A stretch of 40,620 nucleotides of DNA from Chitinispirillales bacterium (GCA_031281225.1 JAITFQ010000012.1:1-40620), one strand, 5' to 3'. Positions 24,666 through 34,618 are shown, counted from the stretch's first letter. Translations and numbers: made by a program. Notes: generated from the letters alone by a model not told the origin.

Positions 24666-26684
24666 TCAAAACCAGCATTCTGCCCGCAATCTAAAATCCC
24701 AATACCCCAGCGCGCTGTTGCCGAGCACAAATGTGTGGCTCAGGTGCGCCAAAACTTCGGCGCGGCCGCCTAAGCGCAGCATCGCGTTGACGTAAGGTTT
24801 GACTGAATGGCCATCTTCGTTGCTTACAATATAATTCCCGCTCTCGTAATGCCGGTCGCGCGCGCTCGTAATTGTGCTGCCCGCCTCGAGGATGACGTTG
24901 CCGGAACCCGGTCTGATTTGGGCGGCCATGTCGAACACGTGGTAAACGGATTTGCTCGTTATGGCGTAGTAATCTACCCGTATGGCGCTGTCCGCCGCTA
25001 AATTTTCCTCCATGTACTCCCTGCCGTACCAAAAACCGTAGTCGGAAAGTTTTACGCTCCATTCGCCGCTCAGCCCGACAAGCGGGGCCGCCTGCCAAAT
25101 GGCCGACAGGAGCGAGCTGACGGCGCGGGAGTAGCGCGGCCGCTGCAGCGCTTTCTGGTGAAACGCCGGAAAATGGAACGAGCCTTTTCTAGCCTCAGCC
25201 GAGACCGCTTCCGTGATTAACAGGTTGTTTAACGCAGCCCACTCCAACAGAAACCCAACCCTTTGGGTGTTGTCGGTGCGGTTGCTGCTGCTCTTGGCCT
25301 GTTTTAAAAATACCAGATCATAATCAATAAGCTCCCCAAAAATTTCAGCCTTGAACGTGCTGTCATTTTTATATTCCAAAGAGAGCCTGTGCTGCACGGT
25401 GCGGCGGTCGCTGTCGTCCTTGTTCGTCACGGTGTCCCGCATGTTGATATAGAAATTCGGATACTCGGTGAGCGACCTTGAGGCGCCGAAATCATATCTT
25501 GCCGTGAGCGACAGCGGCAGTTTCAGCGCAATCTGATGGGTTGTGCGCGGGTCGAACGCCGTATGGTCCCACAGGTTTATTTCGAGACTGTCGATGTTTT
25601 CCGGCGTCGCCACAATCGCCATTGTTTTTCCGAACAGCTTGTCGTGATCGCGCCACTCAAAACTCAGCGTGCCGCTGTAATAGAGCCCCATGGCTGAGTC
25701 GGTAGAGAACGCGGCGGAGAGCGTTTGGCGGACGGTTCTTTCGTCGCGCTTGCGGTCGTCGTTCAGAAACGCGAGCGCGTTTTCCGAGACGCTGTAGTAG
25801 GCGGACGGGAAAAATATTGACCTTTGCGCTGCCTTGTAGCCCACGGTGGCGGTAACGTCGCGCTCCACGCGCCACGGCGTCTCCGTGAATAACGCAACCC
25901 TGCTGTCAGCGGTCTCTTCCAAATACCCCTCCCGGCCGTTAAAGAAAGACGCTCCCCCATAAACGAACACGCTGTCCCGCTCGCCAAATTGAAAAGCGCC
26001 GAGCGCGTAACTCGTGAGCGATGTCATACCGGAATTTTCAATCCGCCGCCCTATGCCGTCGGCGTAAAAGTAAACGGGCGCGAAAGAAAGCGGTTCGTCC
26101 CACGACCCTACCCTGAACGCGCCGTACGCGCCGACGCTGCTGCGGTAATCGCCGGTCTTGAAGAACGCGTCCGCGGAGAGCGAGTCCACCCTGCGCCCGG
26201 AAATCCCCGCCCGCAAATGGACGGGAACGCCCATTACGCCGAATCCCGCCGTAGGCCCGATGTCGAGGGTGGCAAGCGCGTTTCTGCCCCCGCGGTCGCT
26301 TGAATACTGGGCGACCGGCGTCCAGTCGAGCCCCGGAGTGATCCACGTATAATTTTCCAGCCCGTACTCAAACGCCCCCGAAGCGTTCATGTAATGCCGC
26401 ATATTCCCAAGCCTGTCGCGGCGCAATTCGTACCACAGGCCCTGATGAACGGAAACGGGGCCGGCGTTTTGGTAATAGACCATATTATTGATGCTCGTAA
26501 GCGATCGGTCGAACAAAGTCTGGTCGAAAGAGAAATTGAACACGGCGGGATTGCGCTCCTCTTCCTCGTAATATTCATCCTCTCCCGCGTCCCGATGGTA
26601 TATTAATTCATCCGGCAAATGCCGCGCGCTGACGGTTGAAACGGCCATGGTGAAAATTATCAATATAAAAAACAATCTCATCAC
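24666..26684 (-). CDS. Outer-membrane beta-barrel protein, unknown function
   Basis: A 672-residue protein with a signal peptide (about residues 1-20, ending VSA). An acidic N-terminal stretch follows, then amphipathic strands rich in Tyr, Trp and Phe at alternating spacing. It ends DFRLRAECWF with a C-terminal Phe, the usual mark of BAM-inserted barrels. I recognise no catalytic motif. Its ATG overlaps the ksgA stop by 4 bases (ATGA), so its expression is coupled to the rRNA methyltransferase. The lipoprotein downstream may be its partner. Estimated strand number is high (over 20), so it could be a large porin or transport barrel. Confidence 0.75.
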   Translation of the reverse strand: MMRLFFILIIFTMAVSTVSARHLPDELIYHRDAGEDEYYEEEERNPAVFNFSFDQTLFDRSLTSINNMVYYQNAGPVSVHQGLWYELRRDRLGNMRHYMNASGAFEYGLENYTWITPGLDWTPVAQYSSDRGGRNALATLDIGPTAGFGVMGVPVHLRAGISGRRVDSLSADAFFKTGDYRSSVGAYGAFRVGSWDEPLSFAPVYFYADGIGRRIENSGMTSLTSYALGAFQFGERDSVFVYGGASFFNGREGYLEETADSRVALFTETPWRVERDVTATVGYKAAQRSIFFPSAYYSVSENALAFLNDDRKRDERTVRQTLSAAFSTDSAMGLYYSGTLSFEWRDHDKLFGKTMAIVATPENIDSLEINLWDHTAFDPRTTHQIALKLPLSLTARYDFGASRSLTEYPNFYINMRDTVTNKDDSDRRTVQHRLSLEYKNDSTFKAEIFGELIDYDLVFLKQAKSSSNRTDNTQRVGFLLEWAALNNLLITEAVSAEARKGSFHFPAFHQKALQRPRYSRAVSSLLSAIWQAAPLVGLSGEWSVKLSDYGFWYGREYMEENLAADSAIRVDYYAITSKSVYHVFDMAAQIRPGSGNVILEAGSTITSARDRHYESGNYIVSNEDGHSVKPYVNAMLRLGGRAEVLAHLSHTFVLGNSALGYWDFRLRAECWF

Positions 26685-27466
26685 ATTTTCACCCGCCGAT
26701 AAAGTTCCAGCCAGCCGTCTGCCCTCAGTTCCTCAGGCCGCGCCGCCGCGTCCATCCCTATCCCCAAAAGCGCGGCGCGATAAAACTCCTTGTCCTGCCC
26801 AAATTTCAAGGCGAGCGTCTTGGCAAGCTGCTTCCTTCTCATCGAAAACCCGCCGTCGACAAACGCAAAAAAATCCTCCCACTGCCCGCGCTCTAATTTT
26901 TCCTCAACATTTTTATCAACAATAATTTGAAACACCGACGAGTCCACATTAGGCCGTGGAAAAAACGCCCCCGGCGGCACGTGGAACAGAAGCCTCGGCG
27001 TCCCGAAGAATCCGCAGAATATCGACAAAAAACCGTTCTGCCGCCCGCCCGGCCCCGCGGTTATCCGCACCGCGACCTCCTTTTGCACCATGAACGTGCA
27101 GGAGAGTACCCGCGGCGCGTACAAAAGTGTTTTTTTTATTATCAGCGCACCGATATTATACGGCAGATTCCCCGCGACATGCAGCGGAAAGCCGGCCTTC
27201 GCGAAATCGAATGTCATTACGTCTTCGTTGTGGATAACATAATCCCCCGTTCCCATTTTTTCCCTCAACACACCGACGGCGTCCCTGTCCACCTCAACTA
27301 AATGCATTTCTGGAAACCTCTCGACCAAATGAACGCTGAGCGCCCCGCGTCCCGGCCCGATCTCGAGCACTCGCTCATCGCCGGACGCGGGCACGGCGGC
27401 GGCGATTCTTTTCGCGGTTGCGGGGGCGGTGAGGAAGTGCTGGCCAAGATATTTTTTCGGACCCAT
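26681..27466 (-). CDS. rsmA: 16S rRNA adenine dimethyltransferase
   Basis: A 261-residue RsmA/KsgA enzyme that dimethylates two adjacent adenosines near the 3' end of 16S rRNA during 30S maturation. The start MGPKKYLGQHFL is the standard family N-terminus. The SAM site is EIGPGRGALSVHL and the catalytic motif is NLPYNIG. The C-terminal part has FFPRPNVDSSV and SMRRKQLAK as expected. I use the ATG at 27466; an ATG at 27505 would add 13 residues not found in the family. The ribosome site is weak. It heads the operon with the outer-membrane barrel and the lipoprotein. Confidence 0.96.
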   Translation of the reverse strand: MGPKKYLGQHFLTAPATAKRIAAAVPASGDERVLEIGPGRGALSVHLVERFPEMHLVEVDRDAVGVLREKMGTGDYVIHNEDVMTFDFAKAGFPLHVAGNLPYNIGALIIKKTLLYAPRVLSCTFMVQKEVAVRITAGPGGRQNGFLSIFCGFFGTPRLLFHVPPGAFFPRPNVDSSVFQIIVDKNVEEKLERGQWEDFFAFVDGGFSMRRKQLAKTLALKFGQDKEFYRAALLGIGMDAAARPEELRADGWLELYRRVKM

Positions 27467-27482
27467 TAGAACAAAATAAATA

Positions 27483-27512
27483 TTGCGTTGCGCACATGGC
27501 ATCATATATATT
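27483..27512 (+). promoter_or_regulatory. Putative promoter of the tatA-tatC-ATPase operon
   Basis: TTGCGT and TATATT are separated by 18 bases. The boxes equal those before rex. A perfect 6-bp hairpin (GTGGGG / CCCCAC, 27521-27537) follows in the leader before the tatA ATG at 27576. Confidence 0.5.
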
Positions 27513-27575
27513 TATTTGTCGTGGGGCTGTTCCCCACCACCAGCTACAATTAAAAACGAATTGAGGGGCGGCGAT

Positions 27576-27791
27576 ATGATGGGTATAGGCGCGAAGGAAC
27601 TGCTGTTGATATTGCTTATTACCCTGGTACTGTTTGGGGCCAAGAGGGTTCCTGAGCTTGCCAAGGGGCTGGGGAGCGGGTTGAGGGAATTTAAGAAAGC
27701 CGCGAAGGAAGTTGACCTCGACAGCACCGCTGCTGCGTCTAAGAGCGAACCGTCCGCTACCGAGGGCCCGTCGTCAAGTGAGCGCTCGTGA
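27576..27791 (+). CDS. tatA: Twin-arginine translocase subunit TatA
   Basis: A 71-residue protein with one N-terminal membrane helix ([13 protein letters not shown]) directly followed by the TatA hinge [21 protein letters not shown]. The acidic, Ser-rich tail is disordered. TatA multimers form the variable pore for folded Tat substrates, often redox enzymes. GAGGGG lies 7 bases before the ATG at 27576; a second ATG three bases later is possible. No separate TatB is seen, so this protein may serve both roles as in many minimal systems. Confidence 0.93.
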   Translation: MMGIGAKELLLILLITLVLFGAKRVPELAKGLGSGLREFKKAAKEVDLDSTAAASKSEPSATEGPSSSERS

Positions 27792-28605
27792 GAATAGTAG
27801 CGGCAACGCTGTTAATGACACTCCCATAAGCGCTGATAACAACAGCGCTATCAGTAACGGCTCCGCCGATGCCGGCAGCAGGGGCCGCGATAAAAAAATG
27901 TCCCTCGTAGACCACCTTGAAGAGGTGCGGTGGGTGGTAATCCGCTCCGGTTGCGCCGTGATTGTCTGTGCGATTCCATGCGGGATATTTTGGAGGCGCA
28001 TATTTAACCTTGTCGCGATCTGGCCGCTCAGGATGAGCGACCCCGCACCGCAAATCATCTACACCTCGCCTATTGAGGCGGTAACGCTCAGCATCAAAAT
28101 CGCCCTGACCGGCGGCGTACTTTTGGCCTCGCCTCTCATATTTCAGCAATTTTGGAGTTTCATATCACCCGGCCTCTACAAAAAAGAGCGCGCCGTGATT
28201 CTGCCCGCCGCGTTCGCCTCGACAATCTGTTTTTTGGCCGGCGTCACCTTTTGCTATTTCATGCTCCCCATGCTACTGAAATTTTTAACCGACTTCGCGG
28301 CAGGGCAAATTGACCCGCTTTTCAAGGTTGACGAATATTTTGGCTTCCTTATCAAAATAAGCCTTGCGTTCGGCCTCGCTTTTCAGTTGCCGGTAGTCGT
28401 ATTTATTTTGTCGATGATGGGGGCAATCAACCACCGTTTCATGATCCGCCATGTACGCCACGCAATCGTGGGGATATTCATCATCGCCGCAATCCTCACC
28501 CCGCCCGATGTCCTGTCACAGATGCTTTTAGCGTTACCGCTTTTGGCGCTCTACGGATTGAGCACTTTGATTGCGTTGCTGGTGGGGCGGAAGGCAAAAA
28601 AATGA
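27778..28605 (+). CDS. tatC: Twin-arginine translocase subunit TatC
   Basis: A 275-residue TatC, the six-helix receptor that binds the twin-arginine signal. The pattern [11 protein letters not shown] marks the usual N-terminus. The periplasmic and membrane features follow as [15 protein letters not shown] and [18 protein letters not shown] chose the GTG at 27778, which overlaps the end of tatA; the shorter ATG at 27898 has no ribosome site, and a TTG at 27712 also lacks one. The extra 40 residues before MSLVDHL are polar and may be disordered. Its stop overlaps the start of the ATPase gene by 4 bases. Confidence 0.92.
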   Translation: MSARENSSGNAVNDTPISADNNSAISNGSADAGSRGRDKKMSLVDHLEEVRWVVIRSGCAVIVCAIPCGIFWRRIFNLVAIWPLRMSDPAPQIIYTSPIEAVTLSIKIALTGGVLLASPLIFQQFWSFISPGLYKKERAVILPAAFASTICFLAGVTFCYFMLPMLLKFLTDFAAGQIDPLFKVDEYFGFLIKISLAFGLAFQLPVVVFILSMMGAINHRFMIRHVRHAIVGIFIIAAILTPPDVLSQMLLALPLLALYGLSTLIALLVGRKAKK

Positions 28606-31220
28606 ACGGAGAACGTATGAACGAATTTATGACCAACAGGGCGGATCTCGCCCGTGAATTCGGCGTTGACCCCAACACCGGGCTGACAGATGAGAAGGTA
28701 CGGGAAAACGCCGAAAAGTACGGATATAACACCTTGCCGCGCGCGAAACCGGAATCGCTGTTAAAACGTATAAAAACCGCGGCGGCCGAACCTATGCTGC
28801 TTTTGCTGATGGCGGCGGCTTTGGCCGCGCTGTTTGTCAATATCGCCAGCGTGGCCACGGGCGGCGAAGCCGACGTGTTAAAAGTCGTCGGGATTTTCGC
28901 GGCTATCGCGCTGTCTGTGGCAATCACCGTAGTCATGGAGGGAAAGAGCGCCAAGGCGTTTGAGGCGCTTAGCAGGATCAACGAGGATATAGTGGTAAAA
29001 ACGCTGCGCAGCGGCGTGCCGGTAACGCTCAATCAGCGCGATATTGTGGCGGGCGATATTTTGATACTCGCGACCGGCGACAAAATTCCGGCGGACGGGC
29101 GGCTGATCGAGAGTACGGAGATGTCGGCCGACGAATCATCATTGACCGGCGAGAGCGTCCCCGTCAAGAAAAACGCCGAGTTTGTACCGGACGACGAAAA
29201 AATCCCCCTTGCCGAACGGCGCAACATGCTGTACTCGGGCACATATATAACAAGCGGTTTCGGCAAGCTCTTAGTGACCGCGGTCGGCGGCAATACCGAA
29301 TTCGGCAAGATCGCGCGCGAGCTTACCGGCACGCAAAAAACCACAACGCCATTGCAGGAACGGCTCGGCCGCTTAGGCAAACAGATCACCATCGTCGGCA
29401 TAATCGCGGCGGCGGCGCTTTTTGTATCGCAGCTCGCTTACATCAACTACGGCGGCGGCACGGTGTTCAAGGAGGTGATGGACGCATTCCTTTTGAGCAT
29501 CGTCCTGATCGTCGCCTGCGTGCCGGAAGGCCTGCCCACGATTGTCGCTATCTCGCTGTCGCTAAACATTATAAAATTGTCGAAAGAAAACGCGCTTGTC
29601 AAAAAGATAATCGCGTCTGAAACGGTGGGGTGCATAAATGTAATCTGCTCCGACAAAACCGGCACGCTGACCGAGAATAAAATGACCGTCAACGGAACGC
29701 TCACCGATGAATCAATACTAATGAATATATGCGTCAACAGCACCGCGGAACTTGGCGAGAATAAATTTTTTATCGGTAACCCTACGGAGTGCGCTTTATT
29801 AATAGCGGCTGAAAAATCCGATTGGGACTATCGTCAAAAACGGCAAAAAACAGATGTCGCGCATGTGTTCCCGTTTTCGTCCGAAAAGAAAAACATGACG
29901 ACCGTTATACATGACGGCAGCGGTTTTACCGCGTACAGTAAAGGCAGCCCCGAAAAGATTTTTCAACTCTGTGGGATGGACGGCGCACAGCGTGCGGATG
30001 TCGAAAAGCAGATGATCGCCTGGCAGGAAAAAGCCTGCCGCATAATCGCGTTTGCCCACCGCCGGTTTGACGAATGCCCCGCGCATGACGAAAGTATTGT
30101 AGACAGCGAAATGACGTTTGACGGCTTTGCCGCAATCTCCGACCCTTTGCGCTCCGACGTTTTTGACGCCGTGAGCCAGTGCCGGTCAGCGGGCGTTGAT
30201 TTGAAAATATTGACGGGCGACAACATCGTCACCGCAACCGCGATCGCTAATGAACTCGGCGTGCTCGATGGCAACAACACCGCGGTCGAGGCGCGGGATA
30301 TTGAATCATTGTCCGACGGCGAGCTGTCGGCGCAATTAGCAAAAATCACCGTCATCGCCCGCAGCACGCCCGCTGTAAAGATGCGCGTCGTCAACCTGCT
30401 GAAAGCCGCCGGCAATGTGGTCGCCGTCACCGGCGACGGCATAAACGACGCGCCGGCGCTCAAAAACGCGGACGTCGGAATCGCTATGGGGATATCCGGC
30501 ACGGAGGTTTCCAAAGAGGCGAGCGACATAGTTTTGCTAAACGATTCATTCGCGACAATCGTCAACGCCGTTCGCTGGGGCCGCGGGATTTACGAAAATT
30601 TCAAGCGTTTCATCTGCTTCCAGCTGACGGTAAACGCCGCCGCCGTGGTTACGGTGCTTGTTTCCACCACCGTCCTCGGCCTCAAAGCGCCGTTGTCCGC
30701 GCTGCACCTGCTTTGGATCAACATTATCATGGACGGCCCCCCGGCGCTCACGCTCGGCCTCGAGCCGATCCACAGTGACCTCATGAAACGCCCGCCCGTC
30801 AAACGCAGCGAAAACATACTCTCACGCCCGCTGTTAATACGCGTCGGGCTGACCGGCCTTTACATATCGGCAGTATCGCTATCGCAGCATTACTACAATT
30901 TTCTCAACGTACACGACGAGTACATGGCAACGGTCAACTTTACCCTGTTCGCCCTGTTCGCGCTTTTCAACGCGTTCAACTGCCGCGAACTTTATACTGT
31001 CACGATCGTCAAAAACTTTCTTAAAAACAGGCTGATGCTCGCGGTCACCGGCGCAACCATCGTACTGCAAGTTTTAATAATCCAGTACGCCGGAGCGGTT
31101 TTCGGCACAGTCCCGCTGCCGCTTGACCTCTGGGTAAAACTCTTCGCCGTCGCAGCAAGCGTCATCGCGCTGTCGGAGGTTGTCAAGCTGGCGTTGCGGG
31201 TTGGGGGGAAGCATCAATGA
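28602..31220 (+). CDS. P-type Ca2+-transporting ATPase (P2-type)
   Basis: An 872-residue P-type ATPase. The phosphorylated Asp351 lies in CSDKTGTLT, and TGES is present in the actuator domain. The hinge is GDGINDAPALKNADVG. Membrane helix 4 has PEGLPT, and helix 6 has NIIMDGPPALTLG with the Asn/Asp pair that binds calcium in SERCA/PMCA-type pumps. These suggest Ca2+ export from the cytoplasm, but Mn2+ or Na+/K+ cannot be excluded. It is translated from an ATG overlapping the tatC stop, with AAGG 7 bases upstream; an ATG at 28617 with its own GGAG is an alternative. Length and order of domains are normal. Confidence 0.9.
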   Translation: MNGERMNEFMTNRADLAREFGVDPNTGLTDEKVRENAEKYGYNTLPRAKPESLLKRIKTAAAEPMLLLLMAAALAALFVNIASVATGGEADVLKVVGIFAAIALSVAITVVMEGKSAKAFEALSRINEDIVVKTLRSGVPVTLNQRDIVAGDILILATGDKIPADGRLIESTEMSADESSLTGESVPVKKNAEFVPDDEKIPLAERRNMLYSGTYITSGFGKLLVTAVGGNTEFGKIARELTGTQKTTTPLQERLGRLGKQITIVGIIAAAALFVSQLAYINYGGGTVFKEVMDAFLLSIVLIVACVPEGLPTIVAISLSLNIIKLSKENALVKKIIASETVGCINVICSDKTGTLTENKMTVNGTLTDESILMNICVNSTAELGENKFFIGNPTECALLIAAEKSDWDYRQKRQKTDVAHVFPFSSEKKNMTTVIHDGSGFTAYSKGSPEKIFQLCGMDGAQRADVEKQMIAWQEKACRIIAFAHRRFDECPAHDESIVDSEMTFDGFAAISDPLRSDVFDAVSQCRSAGVDLKILTGDNIVTATAIANELGVLDGNNTAVEARDIESLSDGELSAQLAKITVIARSTPAVKMRVVNLLKAAGNVVAVTGDGINDAPALKNADVGIAMGISGTEVSKEASDIVLLNDSFATIVNAVRWGRGIYENFKRFICFQLTVNAAAVVTVLVSTTVLGLKAPLSALHLLWINIIMDGPPALTLGLEPIHSDLMKRPPVKRSENILSRPLLIRVGLTGLYISAVSLSQHYYNFLNVHDEYMATVNFTLFALFALFNAFNCRELYTVTIVKNFLKNRLMLAVTGATIVLQVLIIQYAGAVFGTVPLPLDLWVKLFAVAASVIALSEVVKLALRVGGKHQ

Positions 31221-31271
31221 CCCCTGCCGCGTTTAGATAGCCCATCAAGGGCATGAGCGCGGGCGCAACAT

Positions 31272-32720
31272 TTAATCGGTGTACACCACCCCCTTGTTAA
31301 CCGTAAACAACTCCCCCCTCCCCGGGTAGTGCACGTTCTTATACCCCTTGCTCCGCAGCGCGTCCTTGAAAGATGCCGCCTGGTCGGCTTCGCCGTGGTA
31401 CAAAAAGACGTTTTTTAACCTGTCGGGGGGGTTCAGGCCGACGTAGTTCAACAGGTCCCGCCTGTCGGCGTGGGCGCTAAAAGAATCTGTTACCTTTACT
31501 TTGCAGCGCACCTGATGTTCTTCCCCGAAAATTTTTACCACCTTATCGCCCTCCACGAGCTTGCGCGCCAGCGTGTCTTTCGCGGCGTAGCCTACAAACA
31601 GCACCATCGCTTTCGGGTTGTGCAGATTATTCCTCAAATGGTGCAGGATCCTCCCCCCTTCCGCCATTCCGGAGCCGGAGATTATAACGTGCGGGAACGT
31701 CTGCCCGTTGAGCCTTTTCGACTCGTCCACATCCTGTATGTACGTCAGCCGCGAGAACATGAACGGGTCTTCGCTGCCGTCGAGAAACTCGCGTTTTGTT
31801 TCCCTGTCGAGATAGTGCAGGTACGTTCTGAACACATCCGTCGCGGCGCACGCCAGCGGGCTGTCGACGTATATGGGTATTTCGGGCAGCCGGTTGTGCT
31901 TAAAGAGTTTGTGCAGCAGGTACACGAGCATCTGCGTGCGCCCCACGGCAAACGCCGGGATTATCACTTTTCCGCCAGACGCCGCAGTGTCGCGTATCGC
32001 CGACGCTATCTCCTCCCCTATGTCCTCGTAGCTGCCGTGGTGGCGGTTTCCGTAGGTACATTCCATTATGAGGGCATCGAGGTCGCGCAGCACGTTCGGA
32101 TCGTTTGTGAGGGGCATGTTCGGCCTCCCGATATCGCCCGTGAATCCGAGCCGGAAGACTCCGCCCCCTGTCCCGGCCCCGTCTATTTCGAGGTGCAGCC
32201 CCGCCGATCCGAGTATGTGCCCCGCGTCGCGGAACATCGCCTCTACGCCGGGGGCTATGGTGAACGCGCGGTCGAACTCGATACCTACAAACTGCTCTAT
32301 GGCGCGCTCGACGTCGCCTATCGTGTAGAGCGGCGGCACTTCGGGCAGGCGCTGGCGCCGTCTGATAAGGTTCACCCACTCAAGGTCTTTTTCCTGCAGA
32401 TAGGCGGAATCGCGCAACATTATCTTGCACAGGTCAATAGTAGCCGGCGTGGCGAATATCGACCCTTTGAACCCCTGTTTCACGAGGTTGGGGATGTTGC
32501 CGCTATGGTCGATATGGGCGTGGCTGAGGATCAGGACATCTATTTCAGCCGGATTGAACAGAAAATTCAGGTTTCGTTCGTAGGTTTCCTGCCGCTTGCC
32601 CTGAAACAGCCCGCACTCGAGCAGGATTTTCTTTCCGTTGGCGGTAATCAGCACCTGCGACCCGGTGACGGTTTGAGCCGCGCCGCAGAATTGGATAGTC
32701 ATGTTTGTACCGGCGGTCAT
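31272..32720 (-). CDS. Beta-CASP metallo-beta-lactamase RNA-processing protein
   Basis: A 482-residue protein of the metallo-beta-lactamase/beta-CASP family (COG1236, related to CPSF73 and archaeal/bacterial RNA exonucleases). The zinc motif HAHIDH lies at residues 67-72. Other metal ligands are in GHILGSAGLHLEI and LIMECTYGNR, and the beta-CASP markers are GSGMAEGGRILHHL and SFSAHADR. It is probably a 5'-3' exo- or endoribonuclease. AGGAG sits 5 bases before the ATG at 32720; the longer frame upstream runs into a repeat. It is a single gene, with the GtrII-like gene upstream on the same strand. Confidence 0.88.
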   Translation of the reverse strand: MTAGTNMTIQFCGAAQTVTGSQVLITANGKKILLECGLFQGKRQETYERNLNFLFNPAEIDVLILSHAHIDHSGNIPNLVKQGFKGSIFATPATIDLCKIMLRDSAYLQEKDLEWVNLIRRRQRLPEVPPLYTIGDVERAIEQFVGIEFDRAFTIAPGVEAMFRDAGHILGSAGLHLEIDGAGTGGGVFRLGFTGDIGRPNMPLTNDPNVLRDLDALIMECTYGNRHHGSYEDIGEEIASAIRDTAASGGKVIIPAFAVGRTQMLVYLLHKLFKHNRLPEIPIYVDSPLACAATDVFRTYLHYLDRETKREFLDGSEDPFMFSRLTYIQDVDESKRLNGQTFPHVIISGSGMAEGGRILHHLRNNLHNPKAMVLFVGYAAKDTLARKLVEGDKVVKIFGEEHQVRCKVKVTDSFSAHADRRDLLNYVGLNPPDRLKNVFLYHGEADQAASFKDALRSKGYKNVHYPGRGELFTVNKGVVYTD

Positions 32721-32796
32721 GGCGGCTCCTTTTGGGGTTTTAGTTGAGTACAGAAAATTTGCCCCCCTACTATTATTATAACGGTATTGCGGATGA

Positions 32797-32839
32797 AAAG
32801 TCAAATTCAAAACATATTTTAAGGGTGGAGGTCTCCCCC
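32797..32839 (-). repeat. 43-bp dispersed repeat, copy 1 (overlaps end of the GtrII-like gene)
   Basis: Matches 36783-36825 in inverted orientation with 2 mismatches in 43 bases. Its coding half provides the last codons of the GtrII-like gene (GGDLHP and TAA). Confidence 0.8.
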
Positions 32840-34618
32840 CTGACACCCCGTGTCGCACCCGCCGGTAATATGAGCCGGATTAAATATCGCGCCTGTGCCG
32901 TTCGGCGGTGATCCGATTAAAAGCAATTTTTGAAGTTCGGGGTCGGTATCTACATCTCTGTCGTACATTCGGTTTGAGATTTTTATTACAATCATATCTT
33001 CCATCGCCCTCACGTACCCATGATTGGGGTAGGCCGGCATTGATGCCGCTTCCGCTTGCGCTCTGACTAATTGCGCCGGATTCGGTTCATCAAAGTGCAT
33101 TCCCAAGATACTCATAGTGCTTAGCACTAATCCGGTTGTGTGGAGGGCCCAGCTCCTACTGTCGCTGTGTTCGAAGATGGAGTGGCCTATCACCTGCCCC
33201 TTTGTGTGGTTCCGGAAATTTTGGGTGCCATCGTATCTGCCGACAAACGCAACGGGGAGGTTTTTGCCCTCGGGCATGGTTTGGCGGATTATGCCGCCGA
33301 GTTCATACGCAAGGCGGGTATCTTCGCTGAATCTCACGTGATCGGAGTAAAACAGTCTTGCAGAAAGGCCGGCCTGATAGAGCGAAAGCAGTATGGCGGC
33401 CGTTGTCACTATTGCGGCAAATCTCTTTTTGCTCGCTCGGGCAACGAAGAAAAACATGAACGCTGTGGCGAACGGCAACGCGTATAATGCCCTGACCGGC
33501 GGAATATTTCCACCCAAAAACGCCAACACCATAATGCTAAGCGGAATGCCAACGCCAGCGAGCACATATAAAAGCCGGCGTTTGGGCAAAAAGTTTTCTC
33601 GCGCGATAATGTTCAACTTGATAAGGAACACAATCACAATCGGGAACAGGAGTATGTTTCCGGCGGTTCTTCCGGCGTTTATGAGCATCTCAATCCGGCG
33701 CTGGCTCGGTTGCGAATAGTTCATCATCATCTGTATAACAATCTCTTGCGCCTGCTGAATATGCCCCACGGTTATGAGGTAGCAGAAAAGTAGCAATTGC
33801 AGGGCAATCTCGCTAAGAGGCTTGCTGCCCCAGTGATTCATGTTGTCCATGTATTCCAAGAGTTCAATTTGAAACAGGGCAGGGATCACGGCTCTAGCGA
33901 GGAAGAAGTAGATTATTGTAGAAACTGCAAGGGAGGTGGCAAGTTGCAGGCAGAGCTTGCGATAAACGCGCGGCTCGCAGTCGGAGCGTTCGCGCCAGAG
34001 CAGAAAACAAGCGCACACTCCGCCCAAAAAAAGCGGTATAATCGCTTGGTATACGGAGATCATGAACGCAAATAGAATAACCGCGCCCGCTACCTTGCCC
34101 TTCCTGCCCTCCAAAAATCCCTTGAACAAAAAGTGTATGACATACGGACACATGGCGATAATCAGCGCGTTCTCCGTAGCTTGAAACACAAAATAAAACT
34201 GCTCTGCCCATACTGGCATGGTCATGAAAACAAGCGCGAACGGGATTAACTTGTTGTTGCGTCCGGTATTTTTGTCGAAAAGCGCGATGACGTAGCACCA
34301 CGAGAGCGTGAAAAACCATATTAAGCAGAATGCCGTGAAAAAAGCTGTAAGCGGATTGAATCCTTCCTGCCACCGCAGAAACCACATCAGCACGATCCCG
34401 AACCGTCCGACAGCAATCTGAACGATAGAAAAAGCTTTGTTTTGCGCCATGAACCAGTTGGTATCTACGCCGAAGTTATAGCAAATCAATTTGATACCAT
34501 AGGTAAAGAACAACGCAATGGTTACGGCGGCCACAAGTGGGGCGTTACTCCGGCAGAAAGCGAAAAAGCCAGCCACGCTTGCGCTTTCCATTTGTTTAAG
34601 TTCGTTTGTTTTTGTCAT
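32819..34618 (-). CDS. GtrII-like polytopic glycosyltransferase
   Basis: A 599-residue polytopic membrane protein with about 11-13 hydrophobic segments and a large soluble C-terminal part after about residue 420. The segment NFGVDTNWFMAQNKAF and the loop MPVWAEQFYFVFQATENALI resemble the glucosyltransferase domain of GtrII-type proteins, which transfer a sugar from a lipid carrier to O-antigen or other glycans. Three of the last six codons and the stop lie in a dispersed repeat, so the C-terminus (GCDTGCQGGDLHP) may be borrowed sequence. I chose the ATG at 34618 because the longer frame has no membrane topology reason and no ribosome site. It is divergent from the GtrB-like gene. Confidence 0.7.
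   Translation of the reverse strand: MTKTNELKQMESASVAGFFAFCRSNAPLVAAVTIALFFTYGIKLICYNFGVDTNWFMAQNKAFSIVQIAVGRFGIVLMWFLRWQEGFNPLTAFFTAFCLIWFFTLSWCYVIALFDKNTGRNNKLIPFALVFMTMPVWAEQFYFVFQATENALIIAMCPYVIHFLFKGFLEGRKGKVAGAVILFAFMISVYQAIIPLFLGGVCACFLLWRERSDCEPRVYRKLCLQLATSLAVSTIIYFFLARAVIPALFQIELLEYMDNMNHWGSKPLSEIALQLLLFCYLITVGHIQQAQEIVIQMMMNYSQPSQRRIEMLINAGRTAGNILLFPIVIVFLIKLNIIARENFLPKRRLLYVLAGVGIPLSIMVLAFLGGNIPPVRALYALPFATAFMFFFVARASKKRFAAIVTTAAILLSLYQAGLSARLFYSDHVRFSEDTRLAYELGGIIRQTMPEGKNLPVAFVGRYDGTQNFRNHTKGQVIGHSIFEHSDSRSWALHTTGLVLSTMSILGMHFDEPNPAQLVRAQAEAASMPAYPNHGYVRAMEDMIVIKISNRMYDRDVDTDPELQKLLLIGSPPNGTGAIFNPAHITGGCDTGCQGGDLHP

Noticed and set aside
31470-32747. A 425-codon plus-strand frame opposite the metallo-beta-lactamase gene
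   Set aside because: The minus-strand gene has clear zinc motifs; the other frame has no recognisable family.
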